Source: Actinomadura coerulea
Lineage (GTDB): Bacteria > Actinomycetota > Actinomycetes > Streptosporangiales > Streptosporangiaceae
Assembly (NCBI RefSeq): GCF_014208105.1
Contig: NZ_JACHMQ010000001.1
Coordinates: forward strand, 5,704,001 to 5,768,000
Direction of reading: 5' to 3'
DNA length: 64,000 bases
In this document: positions 24,105-31,868 of the stretch, piece after piece
Layout: each line of letters opens with the position of its first letter
Numbering within the stretch: position 1 is the stretch's first letter
Notes under the pieces: model-generated
Database searches by the model: none
Seen by the model: only the letters and a program-made list of their open reading frames with translations
Told to the model about the DNA's origin: nothing
Program-made: the position numbers and the translations under genes

Positions 24105-25679
24105 CTACGCGAACACACTCCTGGCCCACTTGTAATCTGACTTCCCGACGGCAGTTCGCTGTACCTCGCCGACCAGGGCCAACTGCCGCGGAAGTTTGTA
24201 ACCGGCAAGACGTTCACGGCAATATTCGGTCAAATCCTCAAGGGTCACCGTCGCGCCGGGGCGCGGGGCGACGACGGCCGCGACGCGCTGCCCGAACCGC
24301 TCGTCCGGAAGGCCCACGACGACCGCGTCCTCCACGGCGGGGTGGTCCTTGAGCGCGACCTCGACCTCCTCCGGGTACACCTTCTCGCCGCCCGTGTTGA
24401 TCACCAGGGAGCCGCGGCCGAGCAGCGTGATCGTCCCGTCCTCCTCCAGGCTCGCGAAGTCGCCGGGAATCGACCAGCGCGTCCCGTCCGCGGCGGTGAA
24501 GAACGTCGACGCCGTCTTCGCGGGGTCGTTGTAGTAGCCGAGCGGGATGTGGCCGCTCCGGGCCAGCCTGCCGATCTCGCCGGGCCGCACGACGTTCAGG
24601 TCGTCGTCGAGGACGGTGATCCCGGGCTTCATCATGAACCGGGCCGTCCCCTCCTTGGCGCCGACGGACGGTCCGCACGCGCCGGTCTCCGACGCGCCGT
24701 AGTTGTCGAGGAACATGATGTCCGGCAGATGCTCCCGCAGGGCCGCCTTCGCCCCCTCGGTCAGCGGCGCGCCGCCGGACGCGATCGCCATCAGCGAGGA
24801 CGTGTCGTGGTCGCCGGAGGCGAGCGCCTTCGCGACCGGGCGCGCCATGACGTCGCCGACCAGCATCATCACGTTCGCCTGCTCCTCGGCGAGCAGCCGC
24901 AGGGCCCTGTCCGCGTCGAACGCGTGGTCGGTGTAAAGGACGACCTTGGCGCCGCTGAACAGTCCCATGAACGCGACCCACTGGCCCGCGCCGTGCATGA
25001 CGGGCGCGCAGTCGAGCACGGCCATGGCGGGCTGGTCGGCGTTCGCGGCCAGTTCCTCGGGGCTGCCGATGGGGTCGCCGAGGACGTTCCCGCCGCCGAG
25101 CGCGCCGAAGAAGATGTCCTCGCAGCGCCACTCGACGCCCTTCGGATAGCCCGTCGTGCCGCCCGTGTACATGATGTAGCGGTCGTCGCCGGAGCGTTCG
25201 GGGAAGTCGTCGTCCGGGGAGGCGCCCGCGAGCGCCTTCTCGTACTCGACCGCGCCGGGGATCTCCGCGGCGGAGCCGTCCTCCAGCACGACGACGTGCC
25301 GCAGCGCCGGCAGCTCGCCGCGGACCTCCTCCGCCCTGGCCAGCAGCGAACGCTCCCCGACCAGCGCCACCGAGTCCGAGTCGGCCAGGACGTGGCGCAG
25401 CTCGGCGGCGACGTAGCGGTAGTTCACCGGGATCGGCACCGCGCGGATCTTGAAGACGCCGAGCATCGCCTCGATCCACTCGGCCCGGTTGTGGGCGAGG
25501 ATGGCCACGTGCTCGCCGGGCCGCACCCCGGCGTCGGCGAGATGGTGCCCGACCCTGCTCGCCCGCTCGCTGAGCCGCCGGTACGTCCGCCGCTCCCCGC
25601 CCGCCACCAGGGCCGGGCGGTCGGGCCCCGCCGCGGCCAGGATCTCGAGCAGGTCGGCCAGATTGTAGCTTCGCGCCAT
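24105..25679 (-). CDS. Fatty-acid/steroid-type CoA ligase (FadD17/FadD19-like)
   Basis: 524 residues. Adenylate-forming ligase with nucleotide loop MYTGGTTGYPKGVEWRCEDIFFGALGG cut short here to its motif TGGTTGYPKGVEW, then DNYGASETG, the hinge region GRGSLVINTGGEKVYPEEVE and C-terminal RTAVGKSDYKWAR. The TGGTTGYPKGV loop followed by WRxEDIF is characteristic of the FadD17/FadD19 group, which activates long-chain or steroid side-chain acids. The ATG at 25679 has GAGGA seven bases upstream. The gene is divergent from the ECF sigma gene, with 204 bases between starts. No other steroid-degradation genes are seen nearby. Confidence 0.88.
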   Translation of the reverse strand: MARSYNLADLLEILAAAGPDRPALVAGGERRTYRRLSERASRVGHHLADAGVRPGEHVAILAHNRAEWIEAMLGVFKIRAVPIPVNYRYVAAELRHVLADSDSVALVGERSLLARAEEVRGELPALRHVVVLEDGSAAEIPGAVEYEKALAGASPDDDFPERSGDDRYIMYTGGTTGYPKGVEWRCEDIFFGALGGGNVLGDPIGSPEELAANADQPAMAVLDCAPVMHGAGQWVAFMGLFSGAKVVLYTDHAFDADRALRLLAEEQANVMMLVGDVMARPVAKALASGDHDTSSLMAIASGGAPLTEGAKAALREHLPDIMFLDNYGASETGACGPSVGAKEGTARFMMKPGITVLDDDLNVVRPGEIGRLARSGHIPLGYYNDPAKTASTFFTAADGTRWSIPGDFASLEEDGTITLLGRGSLVINTGGEKVYPEEVEVALKDHPAVEDAVVVGLPDERFGQRVAAVVAPRPGATVTLEDLTEYCRERLAGYKLPRQLALVGEVQRTAVGKSDYKWARSVFA

Positions 25680-25883
25680 GCCACGTCCTCGCAATTCGGG
25701 GTGGGGGACTGCTCCCGATCCTCCATGCGGACCGGCGCCGGCTCAATCCTTGTCGACATTCCGTCCAATGAGATGAGTCACATCTCACGTGCCTGATCCG
25801 GCCACGCTCAAGGTTCTTACACGGCTCTTATCTGGGTACCGGCATGCTTGGTCGTAACGATTGAATATCAGACGGGGGTAGTG

Positions 25884-26447
25884 GTGAGCGCAGGTGCGAT
25901 GGCGTGGACCCCGCCGACGTGGGAGGAGATCGTCAGCGAGCACTCGACCCGGGTGTTCCGGCTGGCGTACCGGCTGACGGGCAACCGCCACGACGCCGAG
26001 GACCTCACCCAGGACGTCTTCATCCGGGTCTTCCGCTCCCTGTCCTCCTACAGTCCCGGCACGTTCGAGGGCTGGCTGCACCGGATCACGACGAACCTGT
26101 TCCTCGACCGCGCCCGCCGCAAGCAGCGCATCCGGTTCGACTCCCTCGGCGACGACGCCGCCGAGCGGCTGCGGGGCCGCGAGCCCGGCCCCGCGCAGGC
26201 CTACGACGAGCGGCACCTCGACCACGACATCCAGAAGGCGCTGGACGGCCTCGCCCCCGAGTACCGCGCCGCCGTCGTCCTGTGCGACATCGAGGGCCTG
26301 TCGTACGAGGAGATCGCCGCGTCGCTGAACGTCAAGCTCGGCACCGTCCGCTCCCGCATCCACCGGGGCCGCGCGCAGCTGCGGACCGCCCTGGAGCACC
26401 GCCGCCCCGCCGAGTGCGCAGTGACGAGCGTCACTAGTGACCGCTGA
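25884..26447 (+). CDS. ECF RNA polymerase sigma factor, SigE-like
   Basis: About 187 residues from GTG 25884 (GGGGG lies just upstream; ATG 25899 and GTG 25881 are alternatives). Region 2 reads HSTRVFRLAYRLTGNRHDAEDLTQDVFIRVFRSL in pieces; region 4 has LAPEYRAAVVLCDIEGLSYEEIAASLNVKLGTVRSRIHRGR, again only the core motifs needed. The start MAWTPPTWEEIV and this domain pattern match the SigE/envelope-stress type of actinobacteria. These genes normally sit beside an anti-sigma gene with a zinc-finger ZAS domain; here the next gene is an alpha/beta hydrolase and no anti-sigma is present, so this copy may be controlled elsewhere or by expression alone. Confidence 0.9.
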   Translation: MSAGAMAWTPPTWEEIVSEHSTRVFRLAYRLTGNRHDAEDLTQDVFIRVFRSLSSYSPGTFEGWLHRITTNLFLDRARRKQRIRFDSLGDDAAERLRGREPGPAQAYDERHLDHDIQKALDGLAPEYRAAVVLCDIEGLSYEEIAASLNVKLGTVRSRIHRGRAQLRTALEHRRPAECAVTSVTSDR

Positions 26448-26472
26448 GTAACTTCCGGCCTAACCTTCGCCC

Positions 26473-27303
26473 GTGGACAACGCGCGGGTGAACATCGCTT
26501 TCGAGCGCCGCGGCGAGGGGCCGCCCCTCGTCCTGCTGCACGGCATCGGCCACCGCCGCCAGGGGTGGGCCCCGGTCATGGACATGCTCGCCGCCGAACG
26601 CGAGGTCTTCGCGGTCGACCTGCCCGGCTTCGGCGACTCCCCGCCGCTGCCCGACGGCGCCCCCTACACGCTGGACACGGCCGTCTCCGCCCTCGCGGAC
26701 GCCTTCGCCGCCCTCGGCCTGGACCGCCCGCACATCGCGGGCAACTCCCTCGGCGGCCTGTTCGCCCTCGAAGCCGCCGACCGCGGCCTCGCCAGCTCGG
26801 CGACCGTCCTGTCCCCGGCCGGCTTCTTCAACAACCTGGAGTTCCGCTACGGCATGTCGGTGCTGCGCGCGTCGCGGCTCGGCGCCCGCGTCCCCGAGAC
26901 GTTCCTCACCCGGCTGGCCCGCTCCCCGCGCCGCCGCACGCTCATGTTCGGCATGATCTACGGCCGTCCCGACCTGATGGACGTCGAGACCCTCGCGGGG
27001 GACGCCCGCGCCATGCGCGACGCCCCGGGCTTCGAGCCCACCCTCCGCGCGGGCCGCACCACCCGGTTCCTCGGCTCCTGCGCCGACGTCCCCGTGACCA
27101 TCGCCTGGGGCACCAAGGACCGCCTGCTCCTGCGCAGCCAGGCCATCCGCGCCCAGCGCCGCCTTCCCGACGCCCGCTTCGTCTGGCTGGAGGGCTGCGG
27201 CCACGTCCCGATGGCCGACGACCCGGCCCTCGTGGCGAAGGTCCTGCTGGAGGGCAGCGCGCATCCCCTCCGCGGCGCCCGCCCCGAAGCCGCCGCGTCC
27301 TAG
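26473..27303 (+). CDS. Alpha/beta-hydrolase fold protein
   Basis: 276 residues from GTG 26473, 25 bases after the sigma-factor stop, so probably in the same transcript. The oxyanion segment LVLLHGIGHRRQGW, nucleophile elbow GNSLGGLFAL, acid loop WGTKDRLL and the catalytic histidine in GCGHVPMADDP form a full Ser-Asp-His triad. It should hydrolyse an ester, lactone or C-C bond of a small hydrophobic substrate in the cytoplasm. The last 20 residues are Arg/Pro-rich. Its place behind an ECF sigma factor could make it a member of a stress regulon. Confidence 0.87.
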   Translation: MDNARVNIAFERRGEGPPLVLLHGIGHRRQGWAPVMDMLAAEREVFAVDLPGFGDSPPLPDGAPYTLDTAVSALADAFAALGLDRPHIAGNSLGGLFALEAADRGLASSATVLSPAGFFNNLEFRYGMSVLRASRLGARVPETFLTRLARSPRRRTLMFGMIYGRPDLMDVETLAGDARAMRDAPGFEPTLRAGRTTRFLGSCADVPVTIAWGTKDRLLLRSQAIRAQRRLPDARFVWLEGCGHVPMADDPALVAKVLLEGSAHPLRGARPEAAAS

Positions 27304-27360
27304 GCAGGTCACGCGTTCGCGCGCGTGGCCGGAGGCCACTTCGAGACAGGCCCCTGGGGT

Positions 27361-28188
27361 TCAGGCGCTTCCGGGCCTCAGGCGCTCGGTCAGGTAGGCG
27401 AGGATCTCGTCTCTGGCCCGGAGCGTGGGGTGCCCGTCCTCGTCCACGAGGTGCGCGGTGACGACGCTGTGGGGGGTCCCGACCACGTCGCGGAAGAACG
27501 GCGGCGGGTCGGTGTTCGCGACGCCGCCCGGGAGCACGCGGCCGTCGAAGGCGTCCCCGAGCAGGGCCCGGTAGGCGGCGAACCGCTGGCCGGTGCACCA
27601 CCGGTCGTTGTCGAAGCGGTAGGCGAGGACGGTCAGGTCGTCGCGAGCGACGCGCTCCTTGACCGCGCGGGCGTCGTCCTCGCTCAGCTCCAGCCCGCCG
27701 GGGTCGTCCAGGGGCAGTGACGGGTGGTTGACGACCGGCGCTATGACGGCCGGTTCCAGCGCCATGGTGAGGGCGAAGTTCCCGGTGAAGCAGAGCCCGA
27801 TCGCGCCGACCCCCGGCCCGCCGCACTCGGCGTGGGCCTGCCGGGCGAGCCCGCGCAGCCACGCCGTGACGGGGCTGGTGCCGCCCCCGGCGAACGCCCG
27901 GAACTCGGCGCTCACGCAGGCCCGGCGGACGATCCGCTCGCCGTCCTCGACCGTGGGACGGGCGCCGTCGCGGCCGAAGAGCGACGGCACGTGGACGGTG
28001 AAGCCCGCGTCCCGCACCCACCGCGCCAGCCGCAGGACGTCCGGACTGATGCCGGGCATCTCCGGCATCACCACGACGGCCGGCCCCGTTCCCGCGACGT
28101 GGACGGTCTTCACGACTCCGTCCACGTCCACGTACCGGCGGGAGAAATCCGCGATCGGGTCGTCAGGACGCCCGCTGTCAGTGTTCAT
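27361..28188 (-). CDS. Dienelactone-hydrolase family protein
   Basis: 275 residues, alpha/beta-hydrolase fold of the dienelactone hydrolase type. The nucleophile is a cysteine in IGLCFTGNFAL (family pattern G-x-C-x-G-G, here with T in the middle), and the histidine is likely in DEDGHPTLRARDEI. The N-terminus has VVVMPEMPGISPDVLRLARW, the usual first strand and helix. It probably opens a lactone or thioester. It is divergent from a GlxA-type regulator, with 97 bases between the two starts, so that regulator likely controls it. The ATG at 28188 is preceded by GTCTCC rather than a good ribosome site. Confidence 0.85.
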   Translation of the reverse strand: MNTDSGRPDDPIADFSRRYVDVDGVVKTVHVAGTGPAVVVMPEMPGISPDVLRLARWVRDAGFTVHVPSLFGRDGARPTVEDGERIVRRACVSAEFRAFAGGGTSPVTAWLRGLARQAHAECGGPGVGAIGLCFTGNFALTMALEPAVIAPVVNHPSLPLDDPGGLELSEDDARAVKERVARDDLTVLAYRFDNDRWCTGQRFAAYRALLGDAFDGRVLPGGVANTDPPPFFRDVVGTPHSVVTAHLVDEDGHPTLRARDEILAYLTERLRPGSA

Positions 28189-28285
28189 GGAGACAGCGTG
28201 GCCGGGCGGCGGGCCCGGCCGGGAGAGGCCGGATCGCCATGTGCGGGGGTAATCTCGCCATCGTGGAGGACGGCGGGAGTCGGGC

Positions 28286-29257
28286 GTGAGCGCGTTGCGG
28301 GTGGGGGTGCTGGCCTATCCGGGCTGCTTCGCGTCGGAGGTGTTCGGCGTGCCCGATCTGCTGACGATGGCCGGGCACGTCGCGGGCCCGGACCGCGCCG
28401 GCTACGCGGTGTCGGTGGTGTCGCCGCGCCGCCGCGTCGTCGCCTCGGGAGGCGTGGCGCTGGCCGTCTCCCCGCTCCGCGAGGTCGACGTCCTCGTCGT
28501 GCCGGGGTTCGAGCTCCATCCGGGCCTCGACGTGGACGCGAAGCTCGCGGGGCTGGGCCCGGAGACCGCGGCCGTCCGCTCGCACGCCGCCGCGGGAGGC
28601 GCGGTCGTCTCGATCTGCGTCGGCGCGTTCCTGCTCGCCGCGGCGGGGCTGCTCGACCGGCGCCGGGCCACGACGGCATGGCTGTTCGCGGACGAGCTGG
28701 CCCGGCGCTGCCCCGGCGCCGACGTCCGGCCCGACCTCCTGGTCGTCACCGACGCCGGGGTGACGACGACGGCGGCGTTCAGCGCCATGTACGACTTCGC
28801 CCTGGAACTGGTGCGCCGCCACAGCGGCCCCGCCGTGGCGCGGGCGACCGCGCGGATGGCGCTTGTGGACGACGCGCGCTCGTCCCAGGCCCCCTACGTC
28901 GACGCCAGGCTCCTCCCGCAGCCCGGTCACGAGTTCTCCCGCCGGGTCATGCGGCACCTGGACCAGAGCCTCGCCGCCCGGTACGACCTCGCCGCGCTGG
29001 CGGACGCGTTCAACGTCAGCACCCGGACGCTGCTGCGCCGCTTCGCGCACGAGACGGGCCGGAGCCCGCTGGAGTACCTCCAGTCGGCCCGCGTCCGGCG
29101 GGCGCGCCACCTCCTGGAGACCACGGACCGGACGGTCGCCGCCGTCGCGGCCGCGGTCGGGTACCGGGACCCCGGGACCTTCGCGGCCCTCTTCGCCAGG
29201 CACACCGGGCGGCGGCCGAAGGACTACCGCGTGACCTTCCGGCGTCCCGTCCGGTGA
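28286..29257 (+). CDS. GlxA-type transcriptional regulator (DJ-1/PfpI + AraC)
   Basis: 323 residues from GTG 28286. Residues about 1-190 are a DJ-1/PfpI-like amidase domain (VGVLAYPGCFASEVFGVPDLL, SICVGAFLLAAAGLLDRRRATT), where the elbow cysteine is kept in SICVG. The C-terminal 110 residues carry two AraC helix-turn-helix motifs: YDLAALADAFNVSTRTLLRRF and VAAVAAAVGYRDPGTFAALFARHTGRRPKDYR. Such regulators usually sense small metabolites and act on the adjacent divergent gene, here the dienelactone hydrolase. Confidence 0.9.
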   Translation: MSALRVGVLAYPGCFASEVFGVPDLLTMAGHVAGPDRAGYAVSVVSPRRRVVASGGVALAVSPLREVDVLVVPGFELHPGLDVDAKLAGLGPETAAVRSHAAAGGAVVSICVGAFLLAAAGLLDRRRATTAWLFADELARRCPGADVRPDLLVVTDAGVTTTAAFSAMYDFALELVRRHSGPAVARATARMALVDDARSSQAPYVDARLLPQPGHEFSRRVMRHLDQSLAARYDLAALADAFNVSTRTLLRRFAHETGRSPLEYLQSARVRRARHLLETTDRTVAAVAAAVGYRDPGTFAALFARHTGRRPKDYRVTFRRPVR

Positions 29258-29273
29258 GGGCCCGCACGTGAAA

Positions 29274-29310
29274 GGCCGGGGTCCGCGCGCCGGCCGCGCG
29301 GACCCCGGCC
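29274..29310. terminator. Bidirectional terminator with 16-bp perfect stem
   Basis: GGCCGGGGTCCGCGCG (29274-29289) pairs exactly with 29295-29310 around a five-base loop. It lies between the converging GlxA-type regulator and the LPVTG surface-protein gene and likely serves both. A short AAA (minus-strand TTT) flank is on the left side. Confidence 0.82.
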
Positions 29311-29325
29311 TCATGCCCGCTCGGC

Positions 29326-30063
29326 TCAGCCGGTCACCGGAAGGTCGCCGGGAACCGGAGTCGGGGCGGGGGCCTCACCGGGCGGAGCCGAGGGCGAGGT
29401 GGGCTTGCCCGGCTGGGACGGCTGGGACGGCTGACCGGGCCGGCCCGGCTGTTCCGGCCGGCCTCCTCCGCCCTTGCCGCAGCTCGCGGACGCGATGCTG
29501 ATCGTCTGCGTCTTGCCCGCCAGGGTCGCCGCGACCTCGATGGCGGTCACCGTGAGGTTCCCGTCGTGGCCGCGGACCTGCTTGTTCAGCGTGACCCTGA
29601 CGTTGCCGAGGCCCTTCAGGTCGGTGGTGACGGTGGTGTTGGGCGTCGCCCCGATCTCCAGCGCCCGGGTGCCCAGCTTCGCGCCCGCCACGTGGGAGAC
29701 TCCGCTGCCGTTCTCGCACTTGGCGGAGACGGCGTGCGCGGACAGGCCGAGCTTGGCCACCCGCAGGTCGGCGACGGACGCGCGGCCGTGCCCGGCCCAC
29801 GCGGAGCCGTTCAGCAGCCGCGCCGCCACGAGCGGGTTGGCGGGCAGTTCCGCCACGCTCTTGCTGGTGGGCCGCTGCGCCGCGGACGCCACCGAGGAGG
29901 TCGGCGGGACGGCGACGGTGCCGGTGGCGGAGATGGCGACCGCCGAGCCGGCCCCGCCGGGGGCGGCGGACGGCGCGGCGGAGGCGGGGGCGGCGGACAG
30001 GGCGAACGGCAGGGCCAGCGCGCCGGCGACGGCCGCGCACTTGGTGAGTGCCTGCAAACGCAC
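29326..30063 (-). CDS. Secreted choice-of-anchor-like protein ending in LPVTG
   Basis: 245 residues from GTG 30063, with GAGGAG six bases upstream. A signal peptide (AAVAGALALPFALSAAPASA) is followed by a 170-residue beta-rich domain with two cysteines (SAKCENGSG and SASCGKGGGG) and a proline-rich tail (PGQPSQPSQPGKP). The very last five residues are LPVTG. This equals a sortase sorting motif, but the membrane helix and basic tail that a sortase substrate needs are absent: the stop follows the glycine directly, and no hydrophobic stretch is found in the next frame. It may be secreted free, or be a truncated anchor. It is 86 bases downstream of the L,D-transpeptidase gene. Confidence 0.75.
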   Translation of the reverse strand: MRLQALTKCAAVAGALALPFALSAAPASAAPSAAPGGAGSAVAISATGTVAVPPTSSVASAAQRPTSKSVAELPANPLVAARLLNGSAWAGHGRASVADLRVAKLGLSAHAVSAKCENGSGVSHVAGAKLGTRALEIGATPNTTVTTDLKGLGNVRVTLNKQVRGHDGNLTVTAIEVAATLAGKTQTISIASASCGKGGGGRPEQPGRPGQPSQPSQPGKPTSPSAPPGEAPAPTPVPGDLPVTG

Positions 30064-30149
30064 GGTTCTCTCCTCAGGGGGTTCTTGATCGTGGGGTTGG
30101 GGCGGGGTTCGGGCGGCCCGGCCGCGCGGCCGGGCGGATCGCGGAACCG

Positions 30150-30944
30150 TCAGTCCGTGATCTGGACGGGCGTCCCGAGCGGCACCTCGGCAAGCTGCTT
30201 CAGCGCGTCGGCGGGCACCCGCACGCACCCGTGGGTGACGGCCTTGCCGAACACCGACTTCGTCGGCCAGCCGTGGAACGCGACCGTCCCGGGACCGCCG
30301 CCGAAGGTGTCGAGGGTTGCCGAGTGCGCGCCGACGGGCAGGACCAGCGGGCTGAAGGTGGGCTTCTCGGGGGCGAGCGAGGCGAGCAGGAACGTCCGTC
30401 CGGTGGGCGTCGGCGTCTTCGGCGCGCCGACCGCCACGGACCAGGCGCCCACCTGGCGGCCGTCCCGGGACAGGGTGAGCCTCCGGTCGCCGAGGTCCAC
30501 CTTGACGGTGCTGGAGCTCCGCGCGGACTTCAGGCCGGAGTCGGGGATCCAGCCGGTCACACCGTTCGGGCGGCTCGGCAGCAGCACCCGCCGCCAGCCC
30601 GGGCGGCTCTCCAGGACGGGCACCCACGTGGGGCCCTTGAGCTGGGTGCTCGGCAGCTCCGCCACGGCGGGCGCGCCCGGCTTCGCCGAGACCGGGACCG
30701 TGTCGTCCGGGTGCACGACGGTTCCGTCGCTCTTGGCGGACGGGGCCTCGTCCCGCGGCAGGTCGTCCAGCGTCGTGTACGTGGTGGCCTCGGGCAGCTT
30801 CTCCATGCCGCCCGCGGGGGACGCGCCGGCGGACGCCCCCTTGTGGCCGCCCCCGCATCCGGTCACCAGCAGGGCCGTCGCCAGCAGGGCGGGTGCCGCC
30901 GTCCGGGCCGTCCGCCCGGCGGCGCGCGGTGGTTCGTCGCTCAC
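30150..30944 (-). CDS. Lipoprotein L,D-transpeptidase (YkuD domain)
   Basis: 264 residues from GTG 30944, with GGAG seven bases upstream. A lipobox LVTGC near residue 30 predicts attachment to the outer face of the membrane. The middle carries an SH3-like segment (LKGPTWVPVLESRPGW...RPNGVTGWIP). The catalytic YkuD motif is complete: HGW at the first histidine, then KAVTHGCVRVP with the nucleophilic cysteine. It forms 3-3 cross-links in peptidoglycan or attaches proteins to it. It is divergent from yceI and upstream of the LPVTG surface protein. Confidence 0.9.
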   Translation of the reverse strand: MSDEPPRAAGRTARTAAPALLATALLVTGCGGGHKGASAGASPAGGMEKLPEATTYTTLDDLPRDEAPSAKSDGTVVHPDDTVPVSAKPGAPAVAELPSTQLKGPTWVPVLESRPGWRRVLLPSRPNGVTGWIPDSGLKSARSSSTVKVDLGDRRLTLSRDGRQVGAWSVAVGAPKTPTPTGRTFLLASLAPEKPTFSPLVLPVGAHSATLDTFGGGPGTVAFHGWPTKSVFGKAVTHGCVRVPADALKQLAEVPLGTPVQITD

Positions 30945-31108
30945 GAAAGAACTCCAAGTGATCCCGCCGGAGAGGGGCTCCGGCACGCCTCTGTGCCCGC
31001 TCTCTACGCGCGAGGGACCTGGGAGGTTGCACGGTGTGCGGAAGGAATCGCGGTCCGTGCCCCGCCGCCGCCTCCGGCCGGTGCGGCGGCACCGGGAACA
31101 AGCGGGGA

Positions 31109-31138
31109 TTGACATCTGTTTGAACCCTCAACTAACCT
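31109..31138 (+). promoter_or_regulatory. Promoter candidate for the YceI-like gene
   Basis: TTGACA (31109-31114) and TAACCT (31133-31138) are separated by 18 bases, close to the housekeeping sigma consensus. The start of transcription would be near 31145, 37 bases before the ATG. Confidence 0.6.
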
Positions 31139-31162
31139 TCGACGAGTTCGTTGAAGTTTCAA
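31120..31162 (+). promoter_or_regulatory. Two TTGA-N4-TCAA operator half-sites flanking the -10 element
   Basis: TTGA-ACCC-TCAA (31120-31131) lies between the -35 and -10, and TTGA-AGTT-TCAA (31151-31162) lies just after the expected start point; they are 31 bases apart, about three helical turns. The second extends to the palindrome TTGAA-GT-TTCAA. The form is typical of MarR-family operators; no MarR gene is adjacent. Confidence 0.55.
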
Positions 31163-31181
31163 GCATTGAACAGGAGTCCCC

Positions 31182-31730
31182 ATGAGCATCGCCGCCGTCG
31201 CCCCCGAGCTGACCGTCGGAACCTGGAACATCGACCCCGCCCACTCCGAGGTCACCTTCGTGATCCGGCACCTGATGACCAAGGTGCGCGGCACGTTCAC
31301 CGACTTCGCCGGGTCCGTGCAGATCGCCGAGGAGCTGTCGGAGTCCACCGCCACGGCGGAGATCAAGGTCGCCTCGATCGACACCCGCAACGCCGACCGC
31401 GACGCCCACGTGCGGACCTCGGACGTCCTCGACGTGGAGAACCACCCGGTCATGACGTTCTCGACCAAGGGCGTCCGCGCGCAGGACGGCGAGTACCTGC
31501 TGGACGGCGAGCTGACGATCAAGGAGGTCACCCGCCCGATCACCCTCACGGTCGAGTACAACGGCGTCGGCGAGGACCCCTGGGGCGGCACCCGCGCCGG
31601 GTTCTCCGCCGAGACCACGATCAACCGCAAGGACTGGGGCATCGAGTTCAACGTGCCCCTGAAGGGCGACAAGGCCCTCCTCGGCGACAAGGTCGACATC
31701 CAGCTGGAGATCCAGGCCGTCCGCGCCTGA
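31182..31730 (+). CDS. YceI-family lipid-binding-like protein
   Basis: 182 residues. YceI proteins have a lipocalin-like barrel that binds polyprenoid or other amphipathic lipids. The family pattern is clear: GTWNIDPAHSEVTFVIRHLMTKVRG, DVLDVENHPVMTFSTKGV and a final FNVPLKGDKALLGDKVDIQLEIQAV, quoted only in part. There is no signal peptide, as in many actinomycete members, so it probably works in the cytoplasm. The ATG at 31182 follows CAGGAGTCCCC. Two operator-like palindromes cover its promoter. Confidence 0.92.
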   Translation: MSIAAVAPELTVGTWNIDPAHSEVTFVIRHLMTKVRGTFTDFAGSVQIAEELSESTATAEIKVASIDTRNADRDAHVRTSDVLDVENHPVMTFSTKGVRAQDGEYLLDGELTIKEVTRPITLTVEYNGVGEDPWGGTRAGFSAETTINRKDWGIEFNVPLKGDKALLGDKVDIQLEIQAVRA

Positions 31731-31747
31731 GCGCTCCCGCCACTGCC

Positions 31748-31778
31748 GAAAGGGCCGCCCCTCCCGGGCGGCCCTTTC
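31748..31778. terminator. Bidirectional terminator between yceI-like and sensor kinase genes
   Basis: GAAAGGGCCGCCC (31748-31760) and GGGCGGCCCTTTC (31766-31778) form a perfect 13-bp stem with a CTCCC loop; the TTTC end gives a short T-rich flank on one strand and GAAA the other. Confidence 0.85.
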
Positions 31779-31868
31779 GCGTTCCCGGGAGCGAGGCCGC
31801 CGCTCCGGCGGGGCGCCGGTTCAGGAGCGGCGACTCCCCCAGCGCAGGCGCCGCTCCGGCGGCGGGCG

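Noticed and set aside
27325..27339. GTGGCC-GGA-GGCCAC hairpin between two convergent hydrolase genes
   Set aside because: Stem of only six pairs and no T-tract; too weak to call a terminator.
29257..29330. A membrane anchor for the LPVTG protein encoded in another frame after its stop
   Set aside because: The following 70 bases are the terminator stem and give no hydrophobic stretch in any frame.
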